Source: Candidatus Mediterraneibacter stercoripullorum (GTDB lineage: Bacteria > Bacillota > Clostridia > Lachnospirales > Lachnospiraceae). From it: a DNA stretch of 43,898 nucleotides. The position numbers were made by a program, and so were the translations under genes. Position 1 is the first letter of the stretch; each line of letters opens with the position of its first letter. The stretch is taken from positions 1 through 43,898 of the forward strand of contig DXCZ01000069.1 of NCBI GenBank assembly GCA_019115765.1, read 5' to 3'. Below are positions 33,145-41,734 of the stretch, piece by piece. Below the pieces are notes generated by a model, which was given only the letters and a program-made list of their open reading frames with translations, was not told the origin of the DNA and searched no databases.

Positions 33145-33278
33145 CCAGAAAAGGGGAGGAAAAAATGTGTTTATGAAACGCACGTCTTTTTCTCACCTTT
33201 TCATGATATATCATATGATGAAAGCTGCCCGCCATCCATTTTCCAACGGGAGCTGAAACCGTTTCCGGTTGTTTCCGG

Positions 33279-34712
33279 TTAATAGTTTGTCATAGTCTCA
33301 TACCAGCTTTCGGTCTCTGTCGGATCTTTGCTGTTTGCATATATTGTCAGATTATCCAGCCGGATCTTAAGAATGGGGGTGTATCCTTTGAAAAGAAACA
33401 TCATACACTTTCCTGTCTCTTTCCCGCGGAAATGACCGATATTCACTTTGTCTGTACTGCCGCCGTTTGTTCTGATATAGTCCTCATCCGGAAGTTCATC
33501 TATAAGAGAAACCGAGACAATCTCGTCTATATTGAATTCACTGTCATATCCGGCAGCTTCAAAGCTGAAGATTCCATCATTTTCTGTAAAGATCACTTCC
33601 GCCTTATCAAAAGAGTCCATTAGTAAGCACACCCATATAATGACTCCTATCGTGATCACGCCCAGAACACCCCAGAGAATACCGACCCCCACTTTTACTC
33701 CCGGTCTTCCATAATTAAATGCATAATTCATACTGTTGAACCGGTCCTGAACCAGGATATGTCTGTCATCAGGATTGTTGTACCAGCCATATTTCCAGTA
33801 TTCATCGTCATCTGTATAATATGGTTCCCGATTCGATTCAAGAATCTTTCTCCGTTTTCCGACAGACACTCCGATTGGAATCAGAAGTGCCGCTGACGCC
33901 CCGGTGATCAGGATCGTATATCCGCCATAGAGCCAGACAGGAATATCCGGCCCGATAAAATAATAGCAGATACTGAGAAGGATCCATGCTGCCCCATTGA
34001 TCCAGGAAGCATAGGTCAGGCCTTCAGTCCAGCCTCGTTTCGTCACACGATTTGCGGCCAGATTTATCTCTGAGTTTTCACTATAGACCCGGTTCGCTAT
34101 ACGCATGATACCGATATGAAGAGCCAGGAACATCAGACATACACCGACTCCAGAGCCATAGAGCGTCCAGAGCAGAGTCATTTCCGAAGGAAACATATCA
34201 TACTTCTGTTCCGCAGCCGACACAAGAAATGCCGTTGCAGCCGTCAGGAACAGAATTGGCAGATGCCATTTCCAGCTTAATGCCAGTTTCTCCGACACTG
34301 CTGAGACAGATGTATCGATACGAATCATTTTCCTGCTATAATCCACCCATCCATTCTCCAGCTTCAGACGGTACATCTTCCTGTGAGGGATGATGATCAG
34401 GTAATAGAGCCCGGCTACATATTCCACGATCCAGATCATCCAGACACCAAGAAAGATCAGGAAATCCCAGAAACAAAGGAAGCAAATCAGTATACTTGCA
34501 GCAAAATTGATCTTCTGAAATATTGCCCAGCTTTTCTGCGTCTTCCCGCTGAGGCTGCTGACATCGGGATGATGGACACACTCCGGAGGAATATGGACTC
34601 CAAGCACCATTCCCTCTTTATATTCTCCCATGGTTTTCCCGAAGGAAAACCAGCAGATCGGCACGATCAGCAGATCACAGAGCACAAAGATGATAAACAT
34701 CGTAATCTCCAT
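33279..34712 (-). CDS. DUF1648/DUF5808 multi-pass membrane protein
   Basis: The 477-residue protein has about eight membrane segments. Its middle part carries YWKYGWYNNPDDRHILVQDRFN, the pattern of the DUF5808 domain, often found with DUF1648 in proteins next to YtrA-type GntR regulators. A C-terminal soluble region (about 385-477) contains a PH-like strand-rich segment. The start lies 3 nt after the GntR stop with GAGGGA upstream, so the two are co-transcribed. These proteins resemble SdpI-type immunity membrane proteins in places, but no function can be assigned. Confidence 0.85.
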   Translation of the reverse strand: MEITMFIIFVLCDLLIVPICWFSFGKTMGEYKEGMVLGVHIPPECVHHPDVSSLSGKTQKSWAIFQKINFAASILICFLCFWDFLIFLGVWMIWIVEYVAGLYYLIIIPHRKMYRLKLENGWVDYSRKMIRIDTSVSAVSEKLALSWKWHLPILFLTAATAFLVSAAEQKYDMFPSEMTLLWTLYGSGVGVCLMFLALHIGIMRIANRVYSENSEINLAANRVTKRGWTEGLTYASWINGAAWILLSICYYFIGPDIPVWLYGGYTILITGASAALLIPIGVSVGKRRKILESNREPYYTDDDEYWKYGWYNNPDDRHILVQDRFNSMNYAFNYGRPGVKVGVGILWGVLGVITIGVIIWVCLLMDSFDKAEVIFTENDGIFSFEAAGYDSEFNIDEIVSVSLIDELPDEDYIRTNGGSTDKVNIGHFRGKETGKCMMFLFKGYTPILKIRLDNLTIYANSKDPTETESWYETMTNY

Positions 34713-34715
34713 ATT

Positions 34716-35105
34716 CTATCCCTCACTTTCCGCCGGATGCATGGTCATAAACATCTCCTCGCATATCTGGAGAAATTCATCCTTATGCATTCCTTTCAGA
34801 CATGCCTCCGCAGACAGCAGCTCAAGCTCTGCTTCCAGCTTCTCCCGAAATACTCCTTCTGCCTGCCGCACCGGACAGACCGTAGCGCCTTTTCTCCGGT
34901 CAATCTCTATGAATCCTTCTGTCTTCAGGATCTGATAGGTCTTATTGACTGTCATACTGTTGATTCCCGCATCCTGGGCCATCTGACGGACAGAGGGAAG
35001 AGACTCGCCGGCTTTCAGATCGCCTTTTCCGATCCCTTTAACGATCTGGTTGCGCAGCTGTACATAGATTGGGGTATCACTGCTCATATCAAGTGAAATA
35101 ATCAT
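34716..35105 (-). CDS. GntR-family regulator, YtrA subfamily
   Basis: The 129-residue protein has the GntR winged helix: PIYVQLRNQIVKGIGKGDLKAGESLPSVRQMAQDAGINSMTVNKTYQILKTEGFIE. The short C terminus (about 70-129) is of YtrA type, a dimerisation helix pair rather than a ligand domain. Members repress their own operon and neighbouring transporter genes. The start has AAGGAGG. A perfect palindrome overlapping its promoter (35122-35166) and a related one before the DUF1648 gene at 35588 are the likely binding sites. Confidence 0.93.
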   Translation of the reverse strand: MIISLDMSSDTPIYVQLRNQIVKGIGKGDLKAGESLPSVRQMAQDAGINSMTVNKTYQILKTEGFIEIDRRKGATVCPVRQAEGVFREKLEAELELLSAEACLKGMHKDEFLQICEEMFMTMHPAESEG

Positions 35106-35121
35106 CAGAACCGCCTCCTTA

Positions 35122-35171
35122 AAAAGTATTATCTGTATTATTGATTATAATACAGATAATACTTTTGTCAA
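35122..35171 (-). promoter_or_regulatory. Promoter and 45-bp palindromic operator of the GntR operon
   Basis: On the minus strand TTGACA (35166-35171) and TATAAT (35144-35149) are spaced 16 nt. A perfect inverted repeat with 20-nt arms (35122-35141 and 35147-35166, core GTATTATCTGTATTAT) around a 5-nt centre covers the spacer and the -10. A repressor bound here would block polymerase, so autoregulation by the adjacent GntR protein is the natural reading. Confidence 0.85.
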
Positions 35172-35237
35172 GCAGATTACAGAAAAACGGATCCTCTGAA
35201 AAGAAGACCCGTTTTGGTTTAAAGAGTAAGTATTTGA

Positions 35238-35413
35238 TTATACATTGCCAACGGCAACATTCCAGTATTCCTTGACCGTCTGTGTCAGCAGCCGGTGGTC
35301 CTCCAGATGCGGCAGGCCGGATACGATCGCTGCTCCGCGGAATTCATCACCAGTAAAAATCGGGAATCCCCCTCCAGTTTTTTCAGTTCCTCCAACATTG
35401 CGTTATCATACAT
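35238..35413 (-). pseudogene. Remnant of a UPF0303/heme-degrading-type gene
   Basis: ATG 35413 has AAAGGAG upstream and encodes MYDNAMLEELKKLEG, matching the N terminus of UPF0303-type proteins, then runs into a stop at once. In the shifted frame the sequence continues GGFPIFTGDEFRGAAIVSGLPHLEDHRLLTQTVKEYW to a stop at 35238, which fits the family C terminus. The roughly 100 residues in between are missing and the joint is out of frame. Both ends are therefore preserved and only the middle lost. Confidence 0.7.
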
Positions 35414-35535
35414 GTAAATGTCTCCTTTCCGAACGATCAGCATATATCAGAATAGACTCTCTGATCATTTCTCATACGTTTTATTTTACCAGATAATGCC
35501 GCTGATTAACAGAAGAAAACTTATCAAAATTTATA

Positions 35536-35575
35536 TTGACAAAAGTATTATTTGTATTATGATTAGTAATACAAA
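35536..35575 (+). promoter_or_regulatory. Promoter and GntR-type operator of the DUF1648 gene
   Basis: TTGACA (35536-35541), 16-nt spacer, TATGAT (35558-35563). The spacer AAAGTATTATTTGTAT nearly repeats that of the GntR promoter, and TTTGTATTA (35551-35559) pairs with TAATACAAA (35567-35575) as a dyad. The shared sequence predicts common control by the GntR regulator at 34716. Confidence 0.8.
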
Positions 35576-35587
35576 GGAGGCGATATC

Positions 35588-36058
35588 ATGAAAACAAAAC
35601 CTTCAAAAACTGACCGGATCCTTGAAGCACTTGGCTGGATCATGCTGATCGGCACTCTTATGTATCTGATCATCGGCTGGTCTTCCTTCCCGGATCAGAT
35701 TCCGGCACATTATAATGCAGCCGGAGAGATCGACCGGTATGGCAGCAAATGGGAAATCGTCTTTATCGAAGCAGTCATGTGGCTTCTGTATCTTGGCATC
35801 GGGCTGCTGGAAAAATATCCGGAGATTTGGAATACTGGGGTAAAAGTTACCCCTGCAAACCGTGAGAAAGTGTACTGCACCCTGAGGTATTTCATCAAGA
35901 CTCTGAAGCTCTCTACAACACTGATCTTTGCTTTTCTGGTCATAACCAGCCTTCAGGGCAGCCATCTGCCGGGATGGTTTACACCAGCGTCGCTGTTCCT
36001 GGTCTTCGGCGGCATGGCCTTCTGGCTGATCCGTCTCTTTCTGATAAGAAAGGGCTGA
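35588..36058 (+). CDS. DUF1648-domain membrane protein
   Basis: The 156-residue protein begins with a short cytoplasmic stretch, a membrane helix (about 14-28), and the DUF1648 motif SSFPDQIPAHYNAAGEIDRYGSK, followed by three more membrane helices. DUF1648 proteins include SdpI-like immunity proteins and genes controlled by YtrA-type GntR regulators. AAAGGAGG precedes the ATG. It faces the GntR operon across the intergenic region and has the same promoter/operator design. Confidence 0.88.
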   Translation: MKTKPSKTDRILEALGWIMLIGTLMYLIIGWSSFPDQIPAHYNAAGEIDRYGSKWEIVFIEAVMWLLYLGIGLLEKYPEIWNTGVKVTPANREKVYCTLRYFIKTLKLSTTLIFAFLVITSLQGSHLPGWFTPASLFLVFGGMAFWLIRLFLIRKG

Positions 36059-36061
36059 GCG

Positions 36062-37972
36062 TCAGATGGTATCCATCAGGCAGCATCCGCTGACGATAAA
36101 ATGCCACCTGTTCTCACTCATTGATTTTTTCGGGTCATGACCCATGGACTTCTCCACTGTGAAATACGGCAGCCGCTCCTGTTCCAGCTCCTCCAGACGG
36201 GAAACGGAACCGTCAAGGTAGGATTCGATCCGCCTTCTGTGGCTTTCCACCCGGGTCATGACCCCTCCAAGCTTAATATCCAGCAGTTCATAGCCGAAAG
36301 GTTTCGCGTCACGCAGCCACAGCTGTTCCCGGATCAGCTTCATTTCCCGCAGCTGATCGATAAGATAGGGGATATCCTGGCTGCAGATATCCTGTAATGC
36401 CTCCATATCCTTTCTGTCATAAGCATCTTTGATCCGGACGCCCAGATCCATCTTTTTCTCCAGCACCAGTGCCAGCTGCTCATAAAACCGGAACAGATCC
36501 GAATAAGCCGGCGACGTCTGCGCGCAGGATCTCATCTTGGAAGCCAGCTGCGCATAATAGCCTGCCGTATCGATCCCTCTGATATGATAGTCGAACATCC
36601 CCAGCATGGCGTCCTCATATAAGTAATATTTGGACGGGTTGTCCGAAGTCATATTATTTCCCATTCCGGTGAAAAGAGAGTCGAAAGCATCCAGCTGCCA
36701 GAAGTCTTCCAGCCGCCCGCCGATACAGTTCCGGAACTCTTCGGCAAATTCTTCCTCTGATACCGCTTCATGAAATCCCAGATGAGCGAAGAACACCACT
36801 CCCGGCCATACTGCATCCAGCGGAGTCTCTGAACCATTGTCCATCCATGCCGTACAGAAAACTCTTGGAACATGATATTCCCTGCAGGCATCCAGTGCGC
36901 TTGCCGTACAGCGGAATGCCCTGCCATAATTGGGAGAGATCCCGTTCCAGATCCATACGCCGCCTGCAAATGTGACCTGATCCGTCAGCTCACTGTGTAC
37001 TCTCAGCATATCCCGGTACAGCTTGCCGTTCTCATTGTAATAGTCCCAGTAGATCAGCCCCAGTCCTTTGTCAGGCTTTTCCCAGCCGGCTGTATCTGTA
37101 TTCTCATCAATATCATAATATCCTTTGCCTGTATTGGATGTAATATACATATCACTCCAGATCATAGGTTCCAGATCCAGCTTTTTACAGATCTCTAATA
37201 CACGGGTACAGTGTTCTTTCATCAGCTTTGCGCTTTCCCTGTAACCGTTTCTGATCAGATACCGTCCCAGTCCCAGCTCTGCTGCCTCATCCATCCCGAG
37301 ATGGATCTTCCTTGTAGAAAAGGAATCTCTGACGGCTCTGAGCATCTCCTCAATAAATGCATAAACCTTTTCTTCCCCTACCATAAGGATATCCGCGGTA
37401 TCCTTGATGGGTTCGCCCATGGGCCATTTCAGTGCATTTCGAAGATGAGCAAGGGTCTGGATGCAGGGAACCAGTTCGATGCCAAACACTGCGGCATAAT
37501 CGTCCATTTCCTTTATCTCTTCCCGGGAATATCGACCCCGGTACGCACCGAAATAGGGCTCCTCCGGCACCTCATAAGTCTCCTCTGTGTAAAGCATCAG
37601 CATATTCATGCCAAGCTTTGCAAGCTTTCGTGTTACTGCCTTTACCGTATCTACCCGGAATACGGAGTTTCTGGAACAGTCCAGCATAAATCCATTTTCG
37701 GGGAAACAGGCAGTTTCTGTTTTTTCCGCTGTATGCTCCTCAAGATGATGGAAAGCCCAGTTCAGGGCACGGAAATAATGGGCAGGCTCCCTGCATTCAA
37801 TGGAGATGGAGCTTCCCTCCTTTTTCACATGAATTGCATCCTCTTCGTGAAAATGAACCTCGATGCACAGCGGATCCTCTTCTGCTGATCCTTTGCTTTC
37901 ATCTGCAAAGACTGCTGTTCCTGCTTCCACACGTCTGACCGCATCAGGATCCCCTTTCAGTAAAAAACGCAT
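36062..37972 (-). CDS. Intracellular GH20 beta-N-acetylhexosaminidase
   Basis: GH20 enzymes remove terminal N-acetylglucosamine or N-acetylgalactosamine using the substrate acetamido group. The 636-residue protein has an N-terminal alpha/beta domain (1-90), then NGFMLDCSRNSVFRVDTVK, KLGMNMLMLYTEETYEVPEEPYFG and KIHLGMDEAAELGLGRY, whose Asp-Glu pair is the catalytic dyad, and IWSDMYI. No signal peptide is present, so it likely acts on imported sugars or recycled glycans. A helical C-terminal region (about 480-600) follows the barrel. AGGTGG precedes the start; the gene stands alone with its own promoter. Confidence 0.9.
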   Translation of the reverse strand: MRFLLKGDPDAVRRVEAGTAVFADESKGSAEEDPLCIEVHFHEEDAIHVKKEGSSISIECREPAHYFRALNWAFHHLEEHTAEKTETACFPENGFMLDCSRNSVFRVDTVKAVTRKLAKLGMNMLMLYTEETYEVPEEPYFGAYRGRYSREEIKEMDDYAAVFGIELVPCIQTLAHLRNALKWPMGEPIKDTADILMVGEEKVYAFIEEMLRAVRDSFSTRKIHLGMDEAAELGLGRYLIRNGYRESAKLMKEHCTRVLEICKKLDLEPMIWSDMYITSNTGKGYYDIDENTDTAGWEKPDKGLGLIYWDYYNENGKLYRDMLRVHSELTDQVTFAGGVWIWNGISPNYGRAFRCTASALDACREYHVPRVFCTAWMDNGSETPLDAVWPGVVFFAHLGFHEAVSEEEFAEEFRNCIGGRLEDFWQLDAFDSLFTGMGNNMTSDNPSKYYLYEDAMLGMFDYHIRGIDTAGYYAQLASKMRSCAQTSPAYSDLFRFYEQLALVLEKKMDLGVRIKDAYDRKDMEALQDICSQDIPYLIDQLREMKLIREQLWLRDAKPFGYELLDIKLGGVMTRVESHRRRIESYLDGSVSRLEELEQERLPYFTVEKSMGHDPKKSMSENRWHFIVSGCCLMDTI

Positions 37973-38016
37973 ATGTTATTACCACCTTTCTCTGTGTGTC
38001 TTATGTCTGTCCTTTG

Positions 38017-38045
38017 ATTATGCAGGAAGCCTCTGTAAATTTCAA
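38017..38045 (-). promoter_or_regulatory. Promoter of the GH20 gene
   Basis: TTGAAA (38040-38045), 17-nt spacer, CATAAT (38017-38022) on the minus strand, in the 75-nt gap after the ABC permease. Confidence 0.6.
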
Positions 38046-38047
38046 GA

Positions 38048-39196
38048 TTAATGTAACGAAATTGCTTCTTTCGGTTTTCCAGATCCCAAGTCAGACAGAG
38101 CATACTTTCTCGCTCCATGAACAGTACAAAAAATGAGTATAACGACCGCCACACCAGCCGGTATGAACAAGATCCTGTACAGATCGAGCAGTACTCCCGG
38201 CATGACCAGAAAGAGCGGAGTGCCTGCAAGGAGCACATATCCCCCGCCGCCGCCTAAAATCCGCAACAGCAGAGGAGCTACCCATCCCACACACGAAATT
38301 ACCACTGTATGGAAAGTTGTCTCAAAATAAGCAGATACACAGACTATGAATGCACATAAAGAATTTAATGCCAGGAAATCCAGAATCAGTTGAACCCCTG
38401 CGAAATCCCCCACAGATATCATGGTCACCTCATTTTGTACATTCTCCACCCTCAGATGATACCCCTTCACAAGCCCAAGCATACAGTCTGCTCCTGAAAA
38501 TCCATACACAATACCCACCACAAGGAATACAGACAGCACGATTCCCGCATAGATCAGGACTGACAGTGTAAATGCAGCAGCTGTTTTTGCTCTGACATCT
38601 TTTTCTTTTCCTTCCCTGCTGGTCATAAGAAGAGCAGCCGTTTTAATCTGACGTTCCTCTGAGAATACCGGAGAAACACCGATCAGTATCAATATACTTC
38701 CCAGGATCATCCCCAGCTGAAGGGTATCCAGTAAAGCAGCCCATCCACCGGTATAATCAAATGCAATACCCTTTCCGGTTACCTCAGCTGCTCTTCCAAG
38801 CTCCGTATCCATGATCGGACTGGCTTCTGTAGATACTTTGTAGTTTTCCCAGTCATACATATAGCCGTTTCCCAGATACTCTGCAACAAATCCATTAAGA
38901 TAATTCTCATCCCGAAATCCTCCGTAATATTCTTCTACTTGTGAAGGAAAACCATATGTTTCAATGATCTGCTCCACTTTCGCGTCTGTAAGAGTTCCGG
39001 CATATTCTTCTGTAATCTTACGGTCAGTACTGACAGCTTGTATCCCGGTATACACCTGACCGTTTACAACAGACCTCTCATCCCCCACATTTACAAAATA
39101 GAAATAGAGAAAGAGGATTCCCATCGTCAGAATAAAACTGATCAGGAAAAATTTTCTGCAAAGCAGTTTATAAAGTTCTATCCGATACAATCTCAT
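38048..39196 (-). CDS. ABC-2 type permease of the sigma-factor operon
   Basis: The 382-residue membrane protein begins MRLYRIELYKLLCRKFFLIS, a typical ABC-2 N terminus, has a large extracellular loop after the first helix (about 35-150) and five further membrane segments. The cytoplasmic segment PVFSEERQIKTAALLMTSREGKEKDVRAKT is the coupling element. The start overlaps the ATPase stop by 4 nt. It closes the operon sigma-membrane protein-ATPase-permease. Substrate unknown. Confidence 0.9.
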   Translation of the reverse strand: MRLYRIELYKLLCRKFFLISFILTMGILFLYFYFVNVGDERSVVNGQVYTGIQAVSTDRKITEEYAGTLTDAKVEQIIETYGFPSQVEEYYGGFRDENYLNGFVAEYLGNGYMYDWENYKVSTEASPIMDTELGRAAEVTGKGIAFDYTGGWAALLDTLQLGMILGSILILIGVSPVFSEERQIKTAALLMTSREGKEKDVRAKTAAAFTLSVLIYAGIVLSVFLVVGIVYGFSGADCMLGLVKGYHLRVENVQNEVTMISVGDFAGVQLILDFLALNSLCAFIVCVSAYFETTFHTVVISCVGWVAPLLLRILGGGGGYVLLAGTPLFLVMPGVLLDLYRILFIPAGVAVVILIFCTVHGARKYALSDLGSGKPKEAISLH

Positions 39197-40074
39197 AATT
39201 CTCCCTCCTGCTCCTTCCTGGTAAGATACAGATAGACATCTTCCAGCGTTGCATCTGTCGGTTGAGCGTCCGTTATCGGTTTTCTATCGGAAATGATACG
39301 CAATTCAACTCCATTTTCCCGGTTCTTTATATTGCTTACAATGTACCTTCTATTGATATCTTCCGCATTTTTCTCTGATACGGTACAATTCCATACAATC
39401 TGTCCCACAGAATCGGACAGTTGTCTCTGTGTTCCTCTCCGGATCATTCTTCCATTTTTCATGATCATGATCTTGTCTGCTATATAATCCACATCAGATA
39501 CAATATGCGTCGAAAGCAGTACGATTCTGTTTTTTCCCAGAGAACTGATCATATTCCGGAACCGCACTCTCTCACTGGGATCCAGCCCGGCTGTAGGCTC
39601 ATCCAATATCAGGATCTCCGGATCATTGAGCAGTGCCTGCGCAATTCCAATTCGCCTGATCATTCCTCCGGAAAATGTTTTTAACTTCTGTTTCCTGACA
39701 CTTTCCAGCCCCGTCAGTTCCATCAGATGATTGATTCTTCTTTCAGAAACCGCTTCAGGCAGAGCTTTCAACGCCGCCATATAGCGCAAAAATCTTAATG
39801 CGGTAAACTCTCTGTAATAACCAAACTCCTGCGGAAGATACCCCAACAGTCCCCGGTAGGTTTTCCCCATCTGCCCGATTTCTATCTTGTCACAACGGAT
39901 CACGCCTTGTGTCGGTTTCAGAATCCCGCAGATCATCCTCATAAGAGTGGTTTTTCCAGCACCATTTTCTCCCAGCAGCCCGTAAACACCGTGCTCCAGA
40001 CAGAGATTTGTGACATGAACCGCCGTCTTATCCCCAAACTTCTTTTCCACTCCGATCAATTCCAGTCTGTGCAT
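39193..40074 (-). CDS. ABC transporter ATP-binding protein of the sigma-factor operon
   Basis: The 293-residue ATPase shows Walker A GENGAGKTT, Q loop LPQEFGYY, signature FSGGMIRRIGIAQ, Walker B ILILDEPTAGLD and H loop STHIVSD, followed by a C-terminal domain (about 215-293) ending in LEDVYLYLTRKEQ as in ABC-2 exporters of the bacitracin/antimicrobial-peptide type. It overlaps the membrane protein gene by 19 nt and the permease by 4 nt, so all are co-translated. Confidence 0.93.
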   Translation of the reverse strand: MHRLELIGVEKKFGDKTAVHVTNLCLEHGVYGLLGENGAGKTTLMRMICGILKPTQGVIRCDKIEIGQMGKTYRGLLGYLPQEFGYYREFTALRFLRYMAALKALPEAVSERRINHLMELTGLESVRKQKLKTFSGGMIRRIGIAQALLNDPEILILDEPTAGLDPSERVRFRNMISSLGKNRIVLLSTHIVSDVDYIADKIMIMKNGRMIRRGTQRQLSDSVGQIVWNCTVSEKNAEDINRRYIVSNIKNRENGVELRIISDRKPITDAQPTDATLEDVYLYLTRKEQEGEL

Positions 40075-40901
40075 AATATCTCTCCTTTATCTATCGCATG
40101 AAACAGATGTCTGATCTCCAAGACAAGTACCGTCGTTCCAACTGCAAACACCACACACCAGACTATGATCGCAGATGCACAATATAGCCGCGGCACAGAA
40201 GCAATCAGCAGAAATGCGGCAGCAGAGATAAATCCTGCCGCAGTCACTGGGTATGATCTGTTTCGTAATCCTTCAAACTGCAGAACCCCTATACAGATGC
40301 ACACTGTAACTACAAAAGGAACCAGCGTATAAATTCCAATCCGGAAAAGTTCTGCTTTCCAGCGGACTCCGATAAAACATATCAGGAACCCAAGAGTCAG
40401 GAGATTCACTGCACCGAGCCCAAACATTTGCTGTGCAGCGATCTGACGCGCACTAAAATAGCAGGTGCATGACAGTTCTCCTATTTCTCTGGAAAACAGA
40501 TGGGAAAGCACCAGGATTGAGAGACTGCCCAACAGAGAAGATGACAGCATAAGTAAAACAATCATCCCCTCCTTTCCGGCGCCAAAATACCTCAAGGCAA
40601 CCGGAATTACTGCAAAACAGATATTTCCCACCAGATCCGCTATCCATGCTCTTTTATCCATATATCGTATCTGACTGCACAGGATTCTTATCTTTTGGCG
40701 GAAATATACTGCAGATCCTGACTCTCCCTTTCCCCTGCAAAATCCCGGATTTCTACTGATTTCCGAAGTAGCAGAATAATCTTCCTCATCTTCCATCTGT
40801 CCAATCAGTAATTCCTGAGTTCGGAATTTTTCCATTTCGCTGATGTGGATTTCCTCATTTGCTTTCTGAAATAACATCTTCGCTTTCTTTTCAGTCCTCA
40901 T
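40056..40901 (-). CDS. Six-helix membrane protein, candidate anti-sigma partner
   Basis: The 281-residue protein has a cytoplasmic N-terminal region of about 95 residues, rich in charged residues (MRTEKKAKMLFQKANEEIHISEMEKF), and six membrane helices. It lies directly after the sigma-factor gene with an 11-nt overlap, the place of an anti-sigma factor, but no ZAS zinc motif (HxxxCxxC) is visible. An alternative is a second transporter subunit. The family is not recognised. Confidence 0.75.
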   Translation of the reverse strand: MRTEKKAKMLFQKANEEIHISEMEKFRTQELLIGQMEDEEDYSATSEISRNPGFCRGKGESGSAVYFRQKIRILCSQIRYMDKRAWIADLVGNICFAVIPVALRYFGAGKEGMIVLLMLSSSLLGSLSILVLSHLFSREIGELSCTCYFSARQIAAQQMFGLGAVNLLTLGFLICFIGVRWKAELFRIGIYTLVPFVVTVCICIGVLQFEGLRNRSYPVTAAGFISAAAFLLIASVPRLYCASAIIVWCVVFAVGTTVLVLEIRHLFHAIDKGEILCTDWN

Positions 40902-41448
40902 CCTCCATCATCTCCTTTCTCAGCCTTGTGATTGCAAGACGGTAACGGGATTTCACTGTAGACTGGCTGCAGCCTAAGACTTTTGCAATCTCTCTGAACT
41001 TCAGTTCCTCCCCAAATCGAAGGGCGATCACTTCTCTTTGCTCCGCAGGCAGCTGACTTAAAATTCCCTGAAACAGATACCTTAGCTCCGTATGATCCAG
41101 TTCCGGGTTTCCCGCACCGCCTGGCTCCCCATAAATATCTTCAGGAAGCAATGCCGGATCTGAATCTGACATCCGCATTTCATTCTCTCTATCTCTCCTG
41201 CTGAAATAGTCCCGGCAAAGATTCCTTGCAATAATCAGAAGATATCCTTTCAGATTTCTGTGCGTATAAGAAGACATATATTTCATAAAACGGAGGAATA
41301 CCTCTTGTGTAATATCATATGACTCTGCCTCATCGGCTGTCAGATAGAGGCAGAACCGGTAAATATCTCCATAATATCTGTCAACTATTTTGTTCAATGC
41401 ATTCTTATCTCCGGCGTGAATCTTGCGGATCAGTTCACGGTCATTCAT
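40891..41448 (-). CDS. ECF-type RNA polymerase sigma factor
   Basis: The 185-residue protein has region 2 (RYYGDIYRFCLYLTADEAESYDITQEVFLRFMKY, DNA melting and core binding), a linker, and region 4 (LSQLPAEQREVIALRFGEELKFREIAKVLGCSQSTVKSRYRLAITRLR, -35 recognition helix-turn-helix). Only regions 2 and 4 are present, as in ECF sigma factors. GGAGG is 10 nt before the ATG. It leads an operon with a membrane protein and an ABC exporter, so it probably responds to envelope or peptide stress and drives this transporter. The signal is unknown. Confidence 0.93.
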   Translation of the reverse strand: MNDRELIRKIHAGDKNALNKIVDRYYGDIYRFCLYLTADEAESYDITQEVFLRFMKYMSSYTHRNLKGYLLIIARNLCRDYFSRRDRENEMRMSDSDPALLPEDIYGEPGGAGNPELDHTELRYLFQGILSQLPAEQREVIALRFGEELKFREIAKVLGCSQSTVKSRYRLAITRLRKEMMEDED

Positions 41449-41494
41449 CCGGTTCCCACCTCCATAATTTATCCATCATAATAAATAACTGCCA

Positions 41495-41523
41495 ATTACA
41501 TAAAAAAGTTCACTTCTCGCCAA
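41495..41523 (-). promoter_or_regulatory. Candidate promoter of the sigma-factor operon
   Basis: TTGGCG (41518-41523), 17-nt spacer, TGTAAT (41495-41500) on the minus strand. The spacer contains GTGAACTTTTT, which could alternatively be an ECF-type -35 element for autoregulation; the choice is open. Confidence 0.4.
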
Positions 41524-41603
41524 TAAAATAAGGCCATATCATTTTTTGATATGATTATGCTTAGATTCTTCTATATTATCAAGTTCCATTTTTTTTAAAG
41601 AGC

Positions 41604-41635
41604 ATAAGAAAAGCATCCATCTTTCGATTGATGCT
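41604..41635 (-). terminator. Terminator after the MerR gene
   Basis: On the minus strand AGCATC-x-ATC pairs with GAT-x-GATGCT (41612-41635) around a 4-nt loop, followed by TTTCTT. It lies 100 nt past the MerR regulator stop; the rest of that gap holds no gene. Confidence 0.65.
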
Positions 41636-41734
41636 CTTCAGAATTTCTCATTATTCGATTGTTGTCTCGCCCAGTTGCTTTTTTATTCTTCTTCTGCCAA
41701 TACGGTACAGATAATATGAACTGTGTTTTCGTTC

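Noticed and set aside
33175..33258. 27-codon plus-strand ORF (MKRTSFSHLFMIYHMMKAARHPFSNGS) after the ABC permease
   Set aside because: The GGGGAGGA upstream is 12 nt or more away and is closer to a three-codon ORF; no family resemblance.
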